A stretch of 64,000 nt of DNA from Phlebiopsis flavidoalba (Eukaryota > Basidiomycota > Agaricomycetes > Polyporales > Phanerochaetaceae). The notes beneath the pieces are model-generated. The model ran no database searches. It saw only the letters and a program-made list of their open reading frames with translations, and was not told where the DNA came from. Location: contig JAOCPU010000017.1 in NCBI GenBank assembly GCA_035772785.1, forward strand, positions 186,001-250,000, read 5' to 3'. A program made the position numbers and the translations under genes. The stretch's first letter is position 1. Each line of letters starts with the position of its first letter. Below are positions 24,199-36,208 of the stretch, piece by piece.

Positions 24199-26072
24199 AT
24201 GGTCCAGCTCGGCAAGGAAGACCCCATCGTGATCGTTGGTGCAGGGATTGGTGTTCGCGACTTTCCACTTTGCTTTTTCTACCATTCTGGAACGAGGGTA
24301 CACGAACGTCACCCTTCTCGACGACAGAGGGACTGATGTTCCCGCGCGGTGACAGTGCCGGGTATGCATGTATGAACAAGAGTACGTGTCAAAGTGTGGC
24401 TTAGTTGCCTCGACAGCTTCATGTTCGGAAAAAATACCGCCCCGCCCTTCATCTGCTGAGATGCACTGACGCTTGATCTCTCCCAGTTGTTCGGTCCTCG
24501 TACTCAGACCCATTCTACACTGATCTCGCTCGGGATGCCATTAGGCTTTGGAAGCAGGCTGAATGCGGGGAGGGCTGTTATCACGAGTAAGTTCTGATTC
24601 TGCCATTCTCGGTCCCAATAGAAGCCCAGGCGGTCCTGAAAACGTTTCTCTGCTCAACAAGAACGGGAGTAATTGTGCACATTTCAGCCAAATAAACCCC
24701 GTTTTATGTGCAGGAGGCGTATGAGAACGACACGATTTTTCGGCGCAGGGGGCGACGATCACGGCGTTCCGCACGGACGCGGATGTGAGTGCTGTAGTTT
24801 TCCCGGAGGGCGTTTCCCATCGGCGCAGACCTGTCTGCTCGCACAGACGTCAACGGCAAGCCCAATCTCATTGCGTACTGCATGAACGCACGACGGCGGT
24901 TGGGCGGAGTCTGGACGCTCCCTCGACGTGCTTCCTCGCGCGCGTACGCGCGATGGGCGCGCGACGGTGCTCGCGGGGAAGGAGGTGTCGGGCCGCGCTC
25001 CGCAAGCCCCTGGCGAAGTCGGAGGCGGGCGAGCTGTACGCCATGACAGGGGTGCGCTGTGCGGACGGCTACTGAGTACAGTGCGGCTGCTGCTGTCATC
25101 GTGGCTTTCGGGGTCGTGGACTCCGAGCCTCATGCCTAACGCTGGGCTCTCGAGTCTGAGACCGAGCAGCAGAAGCTCGAGGAAGGCAAGGTTCAACATG
25201 TTGGACGTGGGAATAGCCGACCGGGTGCGTTGCTTCGATTTGTGCTTGTGGAGTGAGACTCATAAGTTGTGCACATTCAATGATGTCAGACAAACACTTG
25301 CGACTGTACAGCTTACTCCAGAAGAGGCGGGAGCGGTATCGCCAGTGTCCAGTTGTTATCGACTTCGGATCCGGGCTTCTACACCTTCCCCGTGAGTAGA
25401 GACAGACTGCGGTTGTGGCCGCAGTATTCAGTATGCTAACCTCGGCCTTCTTAGCCCACCGCAGACAATGTCGTCAAATGCGCCATTTTCACAGCAACGG
25501 ATACCTGAATAAAGCATCCGAATCGTCTGCGTCTACTCCACGTACGGGGATCACGCACGGAAAGGATGGGCTGCGGATTCCAAAAAGACGCTGCCCATGC
25601 TTTGCGCGAAGGACTTCGTGGTATATATCAGAGCTTGCCAAGAAACCTTTCGCGTACACGAGACTGTGCTGGTGAGTCCTCATTGCAGTTTTTGTCCACA
25701 CAGAAAAATTCACGATGTAAGCTTATAGCGTACAATGACTCAGCAGATGAGGACTTTATAATAGGTGAGGGATCCCACGACCCAGGGTCTCATCCTTCGG
25801 CGACCGCAGGCAAACGGTCACGGCATTCAAAGTAAGTCTGCCTCTCAGAATTGTCAAGGTCATAAAGTGACAAATTGTGTCTAGTTTTTGCCCAATATTT
25901 GGACGTCCTTGTCGTGGATATCTTCGAAGGGAAGCTCGCGCCGGAAGTAGCCGAACGCTTCGCCCCGCATCGTCGACCGACCAACGTGAACGCATCGTCT
26001 CGTGTCGGGCCGCCGTCAAAGCCGTTGGTATTAGCGGAGCTATGCGAGCAGGCTGATTTGAGCGATGTCTGA
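24199..26072 (+). CDS. FAD-dependent amine oxidase (fructosyl-amino-acid / sarcosine oxidase type)
   Basis: These enzymes (DAO superfamily, amadoriase/MSOX group) oxidise secondary amines such as fructosyl amino acids, sarcosine or pipecolate, giving H2O2; many carry FAD bound covalently to a Cys. The start at 24199 opens MVQLGKEDPIVIVGAGI, the Rossmann GxGxxG segment. Later exons give TDVPARDSAGY-like sequence near 24340, SYSDPFYTDLARDAIRLWKQ near 24510, the region near 25090-25160 with GSWTPSLMPNAG, YTFP, GYLNKASESSAST, GLRIPK, then AKKPFAYTRLCW at an exon end and DSADEDFIIG after the intron. The Cys at 25667-25669 in RLCW is the likely flavin attachment site. The last exon gives VVDIFEGKLAPEVAERF and ends CEQADLSDV with TGA at 26070-26072. 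Length (about 430-450 residues) suits the family. Substrate cannot be read from the sequence. Frame changes beyond the introns occur throughout. Confidence 0.76.
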
Positions 26073-26752
26073 ACATTACCCCCTAGAAATTACACTCGCG
26101 TTGTATATCTCCATCACGTCTGGATGACTGGATGTCAAATACATCGCCAGTGGCGAGAGGAACTGCGCACGACATCCTAAATTAGGTAAGCGCTAGCGTT
26201 GTGGCGCTTAAGCGCCCAAGGTAGTGGCCTCGCCTTCGGTGACTCGTGGTTAAATTACACGAATCATTGCCCCGAAAACTCTATCGACGCGGCTCTCAGC
26301 TCTTCGTTTGGCGTGCAGTAAAATATTACACTTTCTTTTGGACGCAAAACGCCGGTGGAATACCATATGTCAATCAACCCACTGCTACACAAACTTGTAG
26401 AAAATGACACATTCGCTTTGAGTAAACTTTCGTGTGAGCTCAACGGCAATAAATAAACGATATACTGTGTAGTAATTCTGCTAGCTCGCAAGCTCTGAAC
26501 CGCAAACACGGACGCTCGGTCAAGACCACTTCACGGAGGAAAATTCAGATCAAAAAGGCCATCAGTTCATCAACGGAACTGTCTCGATCAATGGGCGGCA
26601 AAACGTTTTGCTAACCCAAACTTGGGGTTGAGGTCTCTATGAACGTAAAATTGAGGTGGTCGAGTCAGTTGGCTTTCCCAAAACCTGACTCACTCGCAGA
26701 GTCGACACTCTTGCTCTCGTCCATCTCGGAACGAGACGTGCTCTCTGCGACC
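26073..26752. promoter_or_regulatory. intergenic region upstream of CPA2
   Basis: No gene seen. It contains a 12-bp perfect palindrome (GCGCTTAAGCGC, 26204-26215) close to the related half-site AAGCGCTAGCG at 26189-26199. The promoter of the downstream carbamoyl-phosphate synthase gene should lie here. Confidence 0.4.
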
Positions 26753-29700
26753 ATGAGCCTGCCTGTTACGCTTGGGCGTGCGGGCGTTGGCCCGTGCCGA
26801 CCGCAGGGCACTCGACATTTCCACATCTCCACCCTCCTGCCTCCAGGCTCTTCGCCCAACGCGACCTCGCCACGCGGTTGCAAACGCAGCTGTCGGCTCC
26901 TGTCGGCTCGGATGGCGACCAGGAGGTCCTCAATTCTCCCTCTGAGCTTGCTCGCAAGATCTCAGCCAAGGTCCTCCCACCACATTCCCAAGCCAGACGT
27001 CCGCAAGGTGCCCTTATCGTCGGCAGTGGTGGTCTCAGTATCGGCCAGGCAGGCGAATTCGACTACTCCGGATCCCAAGCACTCCTCAAGGCCCTGCGTG
27101 AGGAGGGCGTCGACGCTGTTCTCATTAACCCCAATATCGCGACGTGGCAAACCTCGCATGAGCTCGCGGTCAGAGTGTCTACTTCCTACCCGTCACCCCG
27201 GATTACGTCGCATATGTTATTGAGAAGGAACGTCCAGATGGTATCCTTCTTACTTTCGGTGGTCAGAGGCGCGCGTTGAACGTCGGTATTGAACTGGATC
27301 GTATGGGCATATTGGAGCGCCTCGGTGTTCAGGTTTTGGGCACCCGATCAGGACGCTGGAGGTTTCTGAGGATCGTGACCTATTCGTTCAGGCTCTCAAG
27401 GGTACGTTTATAGTTCTCTGCTCCCTTAGACCAGCACACTTGGCTCGGAGAATTGCCATCCTTTTCTTGACATGTCACGTGATACGCGTTCGCTGACTTC
27501 GTCCTCGGTAGAAATCGACATTCCCGTGGCTCAATCAACGGCTGTATCGACTGTGAACGACGCTCTCGATGACCGCTGAAAAGATTGGTTACCCAGTCAT
27601 CTCCGTTCGGCTTTCACCCTTGGTGGTCTGGCTCCGGCTTCGCGAACAACCACGATGAACTTAGGGGAATCTGTCTGCCAAGAGTTTGAGTTTTGAGTCC
27701 TCAGGTCCTTATCGAGCGTAGCATGAAGGGTTGGAAGGAGCTGGAATACGAGGTCGTCCGTGACGCTGCTGATGTGAGTTCCTCGGTGACGGTCCTATGG
27801 GCGACACTAACTAACTCGCCGCCGCACGTAGAACACCATCATCTGCTGCAACATGGAGAACTTCGACCCCACTCGGCAACTAACACTGGCGACTCTATCG
27901 TTTGTAGCACCTTCTCAGACCCTAGCTCCGGACGACGAATACCACATGCTTCCGTTACCGCCGCCCTCAAGACCATTCGTCATCTCGGTGTAGTCGGAGA
28001 GTGCAACATCCAATACGCGCTCAACCCTACGAACCGCGAATACTGTGTCATTGAGGTGAATGCTCGTTTGAGTCGGTCAAGGTTAGTTCAGAGCATCTTC
28101 GGTCTTTGCCAATCAGCTAATTGAATTGTCATAGTGCTCTCGCCATCCAAGGCTACTGGTTATCCTCTGGCTTCACACCACACCGCTGCCCAAGATTGCT
28201 CCCACCCAACACGCTAACCGGTCACACTTTTGCCCACGCTCTAAGAAAGCCCAATGCCGTCACGAAGACATACCACTGCCTGCTTCGAAACCTTCTCTGG
28301 ATTACTATTGTGACGAAGATCCCCAAGTGGGATCTCGCCAAGTTCACCCACGTTGGACGGGAAGTTGGCTCGGCTATGAAGAGTGTCGGTGAGGTCATGG
28401 CCATCGGACGTACATTCGAGGAGAGTCTGCAAAAGGCTATTCGTCAAGTCGACCGCCTCGCTGGAGTTGGGGCTTCGAGGCGTACATCAAGTGCGACACC
28501 GTCGAGGAGATGGACAGCATGCTTCAGAAGCCCACTGATATGCGTCTGTTTGTGATTGGCGTACGCCATGTACGTAGCACGGCTACACGTTTGATAAGGT
28601 TCATGAACTGACGAAGATCGACAATGGCGGCAAGTGCAATCCACACCATCTGTCTCATAGAAAACGCTAAACCAGATATTCATTGCCGTAGTGGTTCCTC
28701 TACAAGATCGAGAATATCGTCAACACTGTCAACGAGCTCAAGTCACTCGGTTCGCTCGAGAAGGTCTCTGCTGAACTCATGAAGACTTCTAAGCGTCAAG
28801 GATTCTCACGACTCGCAACATCGCATCTCTGGTCAAACATAAAGCACCGAGGGTGACGTTCGCGCTCAGCGCAAGTCCTTCGGCATCACTCCCTTCGTCA
28901 AGCGTATCGACACCTCTCGCTGCTGAGTACCCCCGCACATACCAACTACCTGTACACCACCTACAACGCCTCCGAGCACGATGTTCCCTGGTTCGACGAG
29001 CACGGTACCATGGGTCCTCGGACTCTCGGGTGTTCGATATCGTATTGGTAGCAGTGTTGAGGAGTTCGATTGGTGGGCGCCGTCACCTGCGCTCGCAAGC
29101 TCCGTTGACTATGGGCAAGGGCGCTTGCGCACGATCATGGTCAACTACACGTCCCTGAAACTGTTTCCACCGCCTTTGACGAGGCCGATCGTCTCTCACC
29201 CTTTCGAGTGAGCTCGGCTGGGAGCGTGTCATGGATATACTACGAAACTCGAGGCTGCGGAGGGTGTCGTTGTCCAGCGCCGTGTCGGTGGCCAGTCTGC
29301 CTCAGACACACATCGCCTTCTATCGTCTCAAGAGCAGGGGGGTCCCGGTGTCAACGTCCAGTATGGTATCCGCTCCCGTAGAAGATCGACAGCGCCTGAG
29401 GACCGTCACAGTTCTCGTTTCGGGAGGGTTCGGGTTGACAGCATTGGTGTTTGATCAGCAGAGTGGACTGAGTGTCACGCATCCCTCGAGGCGGCCAAGG
29501 CAGTTCGCTGTGACGATTAAGGTTCGGGGATAGAGTAACTGTCTCAGGCTTCACACGTGCTCGAAGCGGCGTACTTGTTATCTGGTCGACATCGTTTACA
29601 ATCAGCCTACCCCTGTTCCTCCTAATTCGTCCTTCGTTATGGTCGCTCGTCAGGCTGCATGGTTGGTCGTCTGTCTGCGGGATGAACGTCGTGTACGGCC

Positions 29701-31070
29701 GCTGCGCTCGAGCACAACCTCTCCGCCGCTGCTCGGTGCTCGACCTTGCACCGCGGTCCGTCATCACGCAGAGATTCATCGCGACAATCTGCACATAGAG
29801 AATCGCACGTTGATTGGGCCGTGTTGTGGCTTGTCACGCAGGGTGCGTACGCTCTATGGATCCTATGCGGTATCGTCGAGCACGTCGAGAACGCTGGTGT
29901 TCACTCTGGTGATGCTACCCTTGTGCTCCCTCCCGTTTCTCTCAGCGATGTCGACATGTCCCGACTGAAGGAGATAGCTGGGAAGGTTGCGAAGGCTTTC
30001 GAAATTTCTGGCCCATTCAACATGCAGATTATCAAGAAGCCTGCTGAGAACGATAACGAAGCCGAACTGAAGGTTATTGAGTGCAACCTGCGCGCATCTC
30101 GTTCGTTCCCATTCGTGTCCAAGGTCCTCGGTCACAACTTCATCGATTACGCGGCTGCCGCCATTGCTGGCGTCAATGTTCCCGAGCCTGTGGATGCTAT
30201 GGCTGAGAAGAGGGACCATATCGCTGTCAAGGTGTCTCAATTCTCGTGGACTCGTTTGGCCGGTGCCGATCCTTTCCTCGGTGTCGGTGAGTGAACATTC
30301 AGCCGCCTTCGGATAAATGAGGTCGCTAACTTGATTTTCAGAGATGGGCGAGCACTGGAGAAGTCGCGTCGTTCGGGGCGAGTATATGTCATGAGGCCTA
30401 CTATTACTGGGCCGCGGGGCTGGCAAGAGCCACGAACGGCCTTCACAGTTCCCCAATTTGACGCCTTGAACTGCTGGTGTCCTCAATCGGCGTCGGAACG
30501 GTGACCAGGCCCGAGATGCGCCCGCGTTGCCAAGGGCTGAACCGACGCTCGCTTCAAAGCTACTACTGCTTACCTCGCCGTCGGGTGGAAAGAGTTCCTG
30601 AACTCAACATATCCCTAGTCCATACCGCTGAAGAAATTTTCGTCCTCACACCGGGACAGAAGCGTAAGCCTCAGGGGCAGGTGTGATTCGACGAGATACG
30701 ACCACTTGGAGTGCGTCATTCCATAATCTTGCCACAGGCTTAGGGGCAGAAGGAGTTATCTTGTGATGAGCGCGTTTCCTAGATTACGTTGCGAGTGCGT
30801 TGTGAGTAGCTCTATCTGCTACACTTCGCGTTGATCGTGTAGCTCGCCACTCACACTGGCCTTTATAGAAATGCACGGTGTTGACTTCGGGCCTGCACGC
30901 CTGCTCAACAACGCTCGCTAATGTGCACGCGCCAGCTATTCGTTGAGGCCCTCGCCAAGAAGATACCCCAGGGAGGCCTGAAGAAGTACGGTCCCGAGGG
31001 GGACAGCATTGAGTCCTCCCTCGGAGTCCGCTCTTGGCCGCGAGGTTCATACGGCAAAAAGTGGCATAGA
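26753..31070 (+). CDS. CPA2: arginine-type carbamoyl-phosphate synthase, large subunit
   Basis: The large subunit makes carbamoyl phosphate from ammonia, bicarbonate and two ATP for arginine synthesis; the small glutaminase subunit supplies ammonia. I chose the ATG at 26753 because it gives an Arg-containing, Ser-rich leader resembling a mitochondrial presequence before [20 protein letters not shown] and [14 protein letters not shown]. Next come [37 protein letters not shown], then after an intron [78 protein letters not shown], the second-half synthetase segment [60 protein letters not shown], and the C-terminal [19 protein letters not shown]. Both ATP-grasp halves and the end of the allosteric MGS-type domain are present, so the gene is full length. 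Clear one-base deletions occur, for example CCC for CCCC at 27343-27345 before an otherwise intact R-T-L-E-V-S-E-D-R. Confidence 0.9.
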
Positions 31071-33613
31071 CAATTCCCTATACTCAAGAGCGAAACTTGC
31101 TTTGGCTCTACTCTAATTGCTTTGTTATCGTATACGATTTACACCAAAAGTACTCGTATCCATGTAGAAATGGCGGCTTGCTCACGTCTCTGTACTTTTA
31201 GCTTAGTTTCTTGCCTGCTTTTGCGTGGGTGAAATGAGAGTCTCATCCATCCTGATATTATGAGCGCAGAAAACACGAACACGCGGACACTATTACATTC
31301 CGAGTACAATAACACAAGCACACATCGAAGACACAGAGAAAAAATACAAGTATGCACAAGAACGACTCGATGGCTTCATTGTCCGGGTATCAGAATCGAT
31401 CTCGTCCAAAACAACCAAGCAAATCGGCCTTTCTATCTATCTTCCGCGATTGGCGTAGGAAACCTTCTTACGCGATGGGGAACGTTCGACCGTAACGTTC
31501 CTCGTGGGTCTGATGTATAATACAGGCGTGTAATGATCGGCATGCTGTCAAAACGAGGATGTTGAATGCGTGTTCGTCAGGTGTGCGAGGAGCCCGAGAA
31601 GCGGGTGCATCGAGCCAGCCAGGGATGCACTAGACGTGCCTTCGTTGCTAACTCATCCTACTGTCGTAGCGGAAAGAAACGTATTGGGTCGTATCCTCTC
31701 AGTGTCACCACGGTGAAGCTAGGTGAGTGGATTTCCTCGGACACTGCTAGCGTCCACGTAGTCTTCTGGTCATAGTTTCACAGGGACGGTTGAGCAGGAG
31801 GATGGGGGAGGTTAGAGTCGTGTGGGACGGGGCGGGAGCAGGAGACGGTCGGGCGAACAAAGAGAAAAGTGATGTGATCGATGTGGGGAAAAACGAGAGG
31901 AAAGGCTAGCGGGGATTCGAGGTAGGTGTGGAAGGGCAGGCATTGAGTGACGAGAGTAGCGTTGAAAGGTTTAGGCGAGGGCAAGCCTGACCGAGAGTGG
32001 ACCTTGTATTGGTACTCCTCTTCCTGCGTCGATCCTCCTTGACGAGGCTCTGCGTCGCGGTTGTCGTGCACCACTTCTTCAACAGTGATATCGCGGCTTG
32101 TCGTCTGGTTCTGGCTGTCCTCCTGATTTGCTCATACCAGATACTGGAGCCCGAGCGGGACCACGCTCGCCACCTTGCAACGAGCCGGCCCGGGGGTGAG
32201 CGTTGGATTGGCGACGAACTTGGAGAACTCGAAAGTGGAAAGGTCCCGCCTCCGCGGGCTGTTGCTGGTGAGGGAGAGTGTGGGGCTTTGTCGGCTGAGG
32301 GCTGACTCTAAGTTCTGAGCGAGGGGTCTGCGGTGAAGATCCAGGGCTCGCTGGTTGAGGGGACAGCCTTCAGCCTGCGAGCGATTGATCGCAGACTCCA
32401 GTTGAGGGAGATTGGGAACGGCGTCGGCCTCACATCGACTTGTTGTGTCTCGAGTTTGTTTCTGGCTTGCCGTGGAGACTGGACAGGGGGTTGGAAAACA
32501 GGTCTGCGAATGAGGCCAGGTGAGCCAAGTGAACCCCGAAGGTGGGGGCTGCAGCAACACGCGGCAGATTCGTCGTAGCGTACCCATTGATTTCAAGAGG
32601 CGGCCATACACGAGGAACCTGTGCTCGAATGTTACGAGGCTGTCGCAACCAGAGACTAGTTTCGGCTGGGTGTCCATTTGTGGGCGCGATGAGTTTGTTT
32701 GTTGGCTCGCAAAGTCGGATAGAGGACCGCTGTCGCTCCCCTGCGTTTTCTTGGATCGGGCTGAACTCCTCACTGTCACTTGTGTTTTCGACCCGAGTCC
32801 CGAGACCTCTTGAGATTGTGATCGTCACCCTCGCGGGTTTGGGTCGCCTGATGGCGCCGGCCACTGCCACAAGACGCTCGCCATTGTGGCGAGGTTTTGA
32901 ACGAGAGTCTGCTTCGAGTTTTTTCGATATTCTCTCTCTTTTTCTCTGATGCTTGTTCTCCTTGGTCCCGCACCAAGCTTTCAAGGGTTTGTAGGGTCGT
33001 CAAGGCTGGGAACGGGGGATAGACTAGAGACGCGCTGCCACTCTCGCGTGGATATAGATGTGGCTCTTGTGCCCTCGAACCGCTGACTCGATTTCCTCAC
33101 TCTATTGTCTTCGACCGTACTCGATCTGAAGGGATCCGAACGACGGGGAGCTGCGACGCTCACGGCTGCCTGAAGTGCATTTGTGTGGTATCTCTCGCGC
33201 GAATTGTTCGAGAGTACGGATGTGCGAGACAGTGCTGTGGCTGTGGGCAGACGCCAGGGGATGGTACCAGGCTGCGGTCGGGCGATCAGAGGCTGGGAAG
33301 GCTGTGGCGCGGATGGGCAAGTTCGAAGGGTGACAGAAGTGGTGGGCGGGGAGAGCTGGAGAAATTGGGAAGGGGGTGCTTTGGCCGTGCGTGCTTGGGG
33401 CCGGGTGATTGATCAGGTGCGTTAATAGGGGGCTGCTGTGACGTCTCCGTAGACCCGGGGGATTGGGGTAATCGAACGGAAGGTGAGGAAGGTGAGGGTG
33501 CTTTGAGGGTGATTCCCCGGCGCGGTATGCGATGGTCCAGGACGGACGGGCCGAGTCGGCTATTTTACCAACGTCAGACGACTTCACCGTCCCAAATGAT
33601 GCGCACTTGCCTG
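31071..33613. other. mostly unassigned; Ser/Pro-rich minus-strand frames
   Basis: The 3' flank of CPA2 is followed by minus-strand open frames (31778-32074, 32132-32779, 32430-32984, 33102-33587) rich in Ser, Pro, Arg and Gln. They may be the C-terminal, disordered part of the SAP-domain gene that starts at 35287, or a separate gene. I recognise no domain and cannot decide the frame. Confidence 0.3.
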
Positions 33614-35287
33614 TCAGAATAAGCCTCGTCCCTCGCTACCTCGGTCTTCGTCGCTGTTCAGCTCTGTCCAGACAGCGTCGACGCTCTTCATGCGAATCGG
33701 ATAGCCAGTCCAAAATTCTTTGGCGCTCCAACGCTCAGCGACCTGGGGGTTGCAGTGCGCCATATACATCGTGTTCCTGTGCTGCATGCCAATCTCCTGT
33801 GTGACAGCGCGGTGCATGCAGAACGCCTCCTTGTGGGTGTGCTCAATATGAGGCATCATCGCTCTCAGCTCGTCCAGTTGCCGATCGTATCCGTCGTTGA
33901 TGCCATTGACATCCGTGACAAGCCGCTCCAAGAAGTACTCCTTCAATTCGCGCTGGTCTACGTCCATAAACCTCGTCGCCTTCCTCGTCGCCGAATCCTA
34001 CGTCAGAGTCGGAATGGAAGTCGTCACTTTCCCATTCCACGTCTTCAAGACTGGAGAATGAGTCGGTTTGGGATTTGGTAGCGCGTAGTAATCTTCCTCT
34101 TCCTTTTCGGTCCAATTCTGCTTCATTTCTGGAGTGGGTTCGGGGCGGGGCTCGTAGCCAAGAGCGCGCATGTTACGGACATAAGTAGCTCGGCGTGGCG
34201 AGAGCTTGCCTGCGTCTTGCTCTTCTTCCCCAAGCGTTTCGCGGGCGCGCGGGCGGAGGCTCCGTGTGATGCGCTGGGCCGCTCGACTTCTTTCCCCTTG
34301 CGGGATAGCCTCACGGGAGCATTGGGCTTGATCCCATCGGCTGATGAGTCCCCATTTGCGGAGTGGCTGACGGGAGTAGGTCCCTCCACACGGTTCGATG
34401 TCTCGACATAGCTAAGCGGCGAGGAGGATGGAGGAAGAGGAGAATGGGGTAAAGGGCGACTAGGCGATATTCCGCGCGATGTAGACAACCCAGGGCGCCA
34501 CGGAATAAACTGCTCGCAAATCTGTTAGCGTACCTCTGATATGACCGGCTGCAGCAGACATACCTTCCCCGTTTGAGTCCACTTGCATGTGGTCTGAGTC
34601 ATCGTGTTGTCGTCGGTGAGAGAACAGAATTCCATGGACCTTTCGACTGAGCACCAGGGCCCATGTGGGGCCTCATCGACGGGTTGAGGACTTCCTGGGG
34701 TACGTGTTTGTGGCGACGACGAGTGTATCATGGAAGAGTAGGCTTGAGCGGGCTGCTGGGGTACATCAGTGTCCTCGCCACAAGGCGAAGAAAACACGTT
34801 GTGCGAGGGACGTCCTTGGCCATTAACTTGGACGTTGGATAGGTCTGTATTAGCCTCAGCCTGTGAGGCGTAGGTGTCAGCTATTGCTCGCGCAATGATC
34901 CGAATACTTTGTATCTGTTCGCTAGAGTGTGGCGAGGTAGTTGCAGTGCGACGGGGCGGCTTCTTGATGTACTGGATCTTGTCTGGAGCAGTGAGAACGT
35001 GTGAGTGAACTCAATACGTTCCTCATTCAAGGACAACTTACGATGGGGATCTGGTAGGACGCGTTGAACTTTCACCGACAGGGTTGCTAGTGCGTCTCTG
35101 CCCGCAGACTTTGTTAGGAGGCCGATTATCGTGTCGGTCTTCAGATTCGCTTTAATTTGGCGTGCCTTGTTCCGAGAATGGGTGAGACCAACAAAGGAGG
35201 ACAGATTAACACGATAATGGGCGTACCCTTTGCGAGTTTCTGTATCGCCACACGAGGCAATTTCTTCAAGTAATGCTCATCAAACAT
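33614..35287 (-). CDS. SAP-motif protein, divergent member of a pair
   Basis: The SAP motif is a short helix-turn-helix module that binds AT-rich DNA or chromatin. Exon 1 starts at 35287 and reads MFDEHYLKKLPRVAIQKLAK before a donor; the next exon reads QIKANLKTDTIIGLLTKSAG and continues VKVQRVLPDPHR. Joined, this gives the SAP pattern L-P-x-x-x-I-Q-x-L-A-K ... I-K-A-N-L-K-T-x-x-I-I-x-L-L. After it come a Ser/Thr/Pro/Gln-rich region (near 34500-34950), a basic segment (RLSRKGKEVER near 34290), a helical acidic part (NWTEKEEEDYY near 34110; DVDQRELKEYFLERLVTDVN near 33940) and HIEHTHKEAFCMHRAVTQEI. Nuclear localisation is inferred. The 3' end is uncertain, because frames continue to about 31780 on the same strand. 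Not recognised beyond the SAP motif. Confidence 0.55.
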
Positions 35288-36208
35288 TTCGAAAGCTCTG
35301 CGCGGTGGTGTGGCGAGAGGGGTCTATGGGAATAGACAAGGTAAGCGAGGCGGAGAGAGGGAGATGGTGGTTGGGGTGAAAGACAAGGGCAACCTTAAGG
35401 GCGATCAATGCGCCTTCTTAAAATGAGAAATGGACGTTTGGCCACCGCTCCTTGTGTTATGAATTGGGAACAATCGATGAGTGGCCACAGCGACCACGAC
35501 ATGGCTATGACCTGATCCTCGCACATAAGCTCACCAATCGTGGGTGGCACAGTTCGTATATGGGCACGCTGGAGTCTCATACAGAAGCTTGAGCCCAGAA
35601 CGACAAGCCGATCGTGTAAAATCGAGGACATGACGGACGAAGTATAGGGATCTATCGCTAGGCGCCCCCATCCGATGCCGATGTCGACGCGTGGGTCCCA
35701 CGCGGTGCCCGCCACCCATTACCTATTTGGGGTTTGTCCGTACCTACACCGCCGTAAGTTTGTGATCTTCCTTGTGCACTCTGCTCTTACACAGTTTCGC
35801 TAAATGCGCACACAGGAAATATATGTTATTGGATAATCTAGCAAATTAATCTACTCTCCAAGTCTTGCAGTCGTACCGTGGACTCTGGCTGCGTTGGTGA
35901 CCACGACCTCCCACCGACCGCCGAGTGGCAATTGAGTCGGGCTTCCGTCGGTGGAGAGTTTAGAAAGATGTCATCCTGATTAGATACAAGGGGCGCATCA
36001 TTCTTGTGACTGACGGGCGGATACTCGCTTTCTAACTCAGACAATGGTATGGATGGGGATAAAGGATGGCGACCACTCCGGGTGGCCACTGGATTCAGGG
36101 GACCTTTAAATGTCGTCCACACGCTTACTTGTACTCAAACCACAACTCTCACTGTATCAACCACTCTTCCTTCTCCCCAACGTCGTAGAGTCAATCGCTA
36201 GCCCAGCA
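35288..36208. promoter_or_regulatory. intergenic region between two divergent SAP-motif genes
   Basis: About 920 bp between the two starts. Two minus-strand frames (35395-35715 and 35838-36122) have no recognisable product and are not called. The region should contain both promoters. Confidence 0.4.

Noticed and set aside
26189..26215. AAGCGCTAGCG and GCGCTTAAGCGC palindromes as a recombination site
   Set aside because: Short, no flanking repeats or mobile-element genes; more likely chance or a simple regulatory site.
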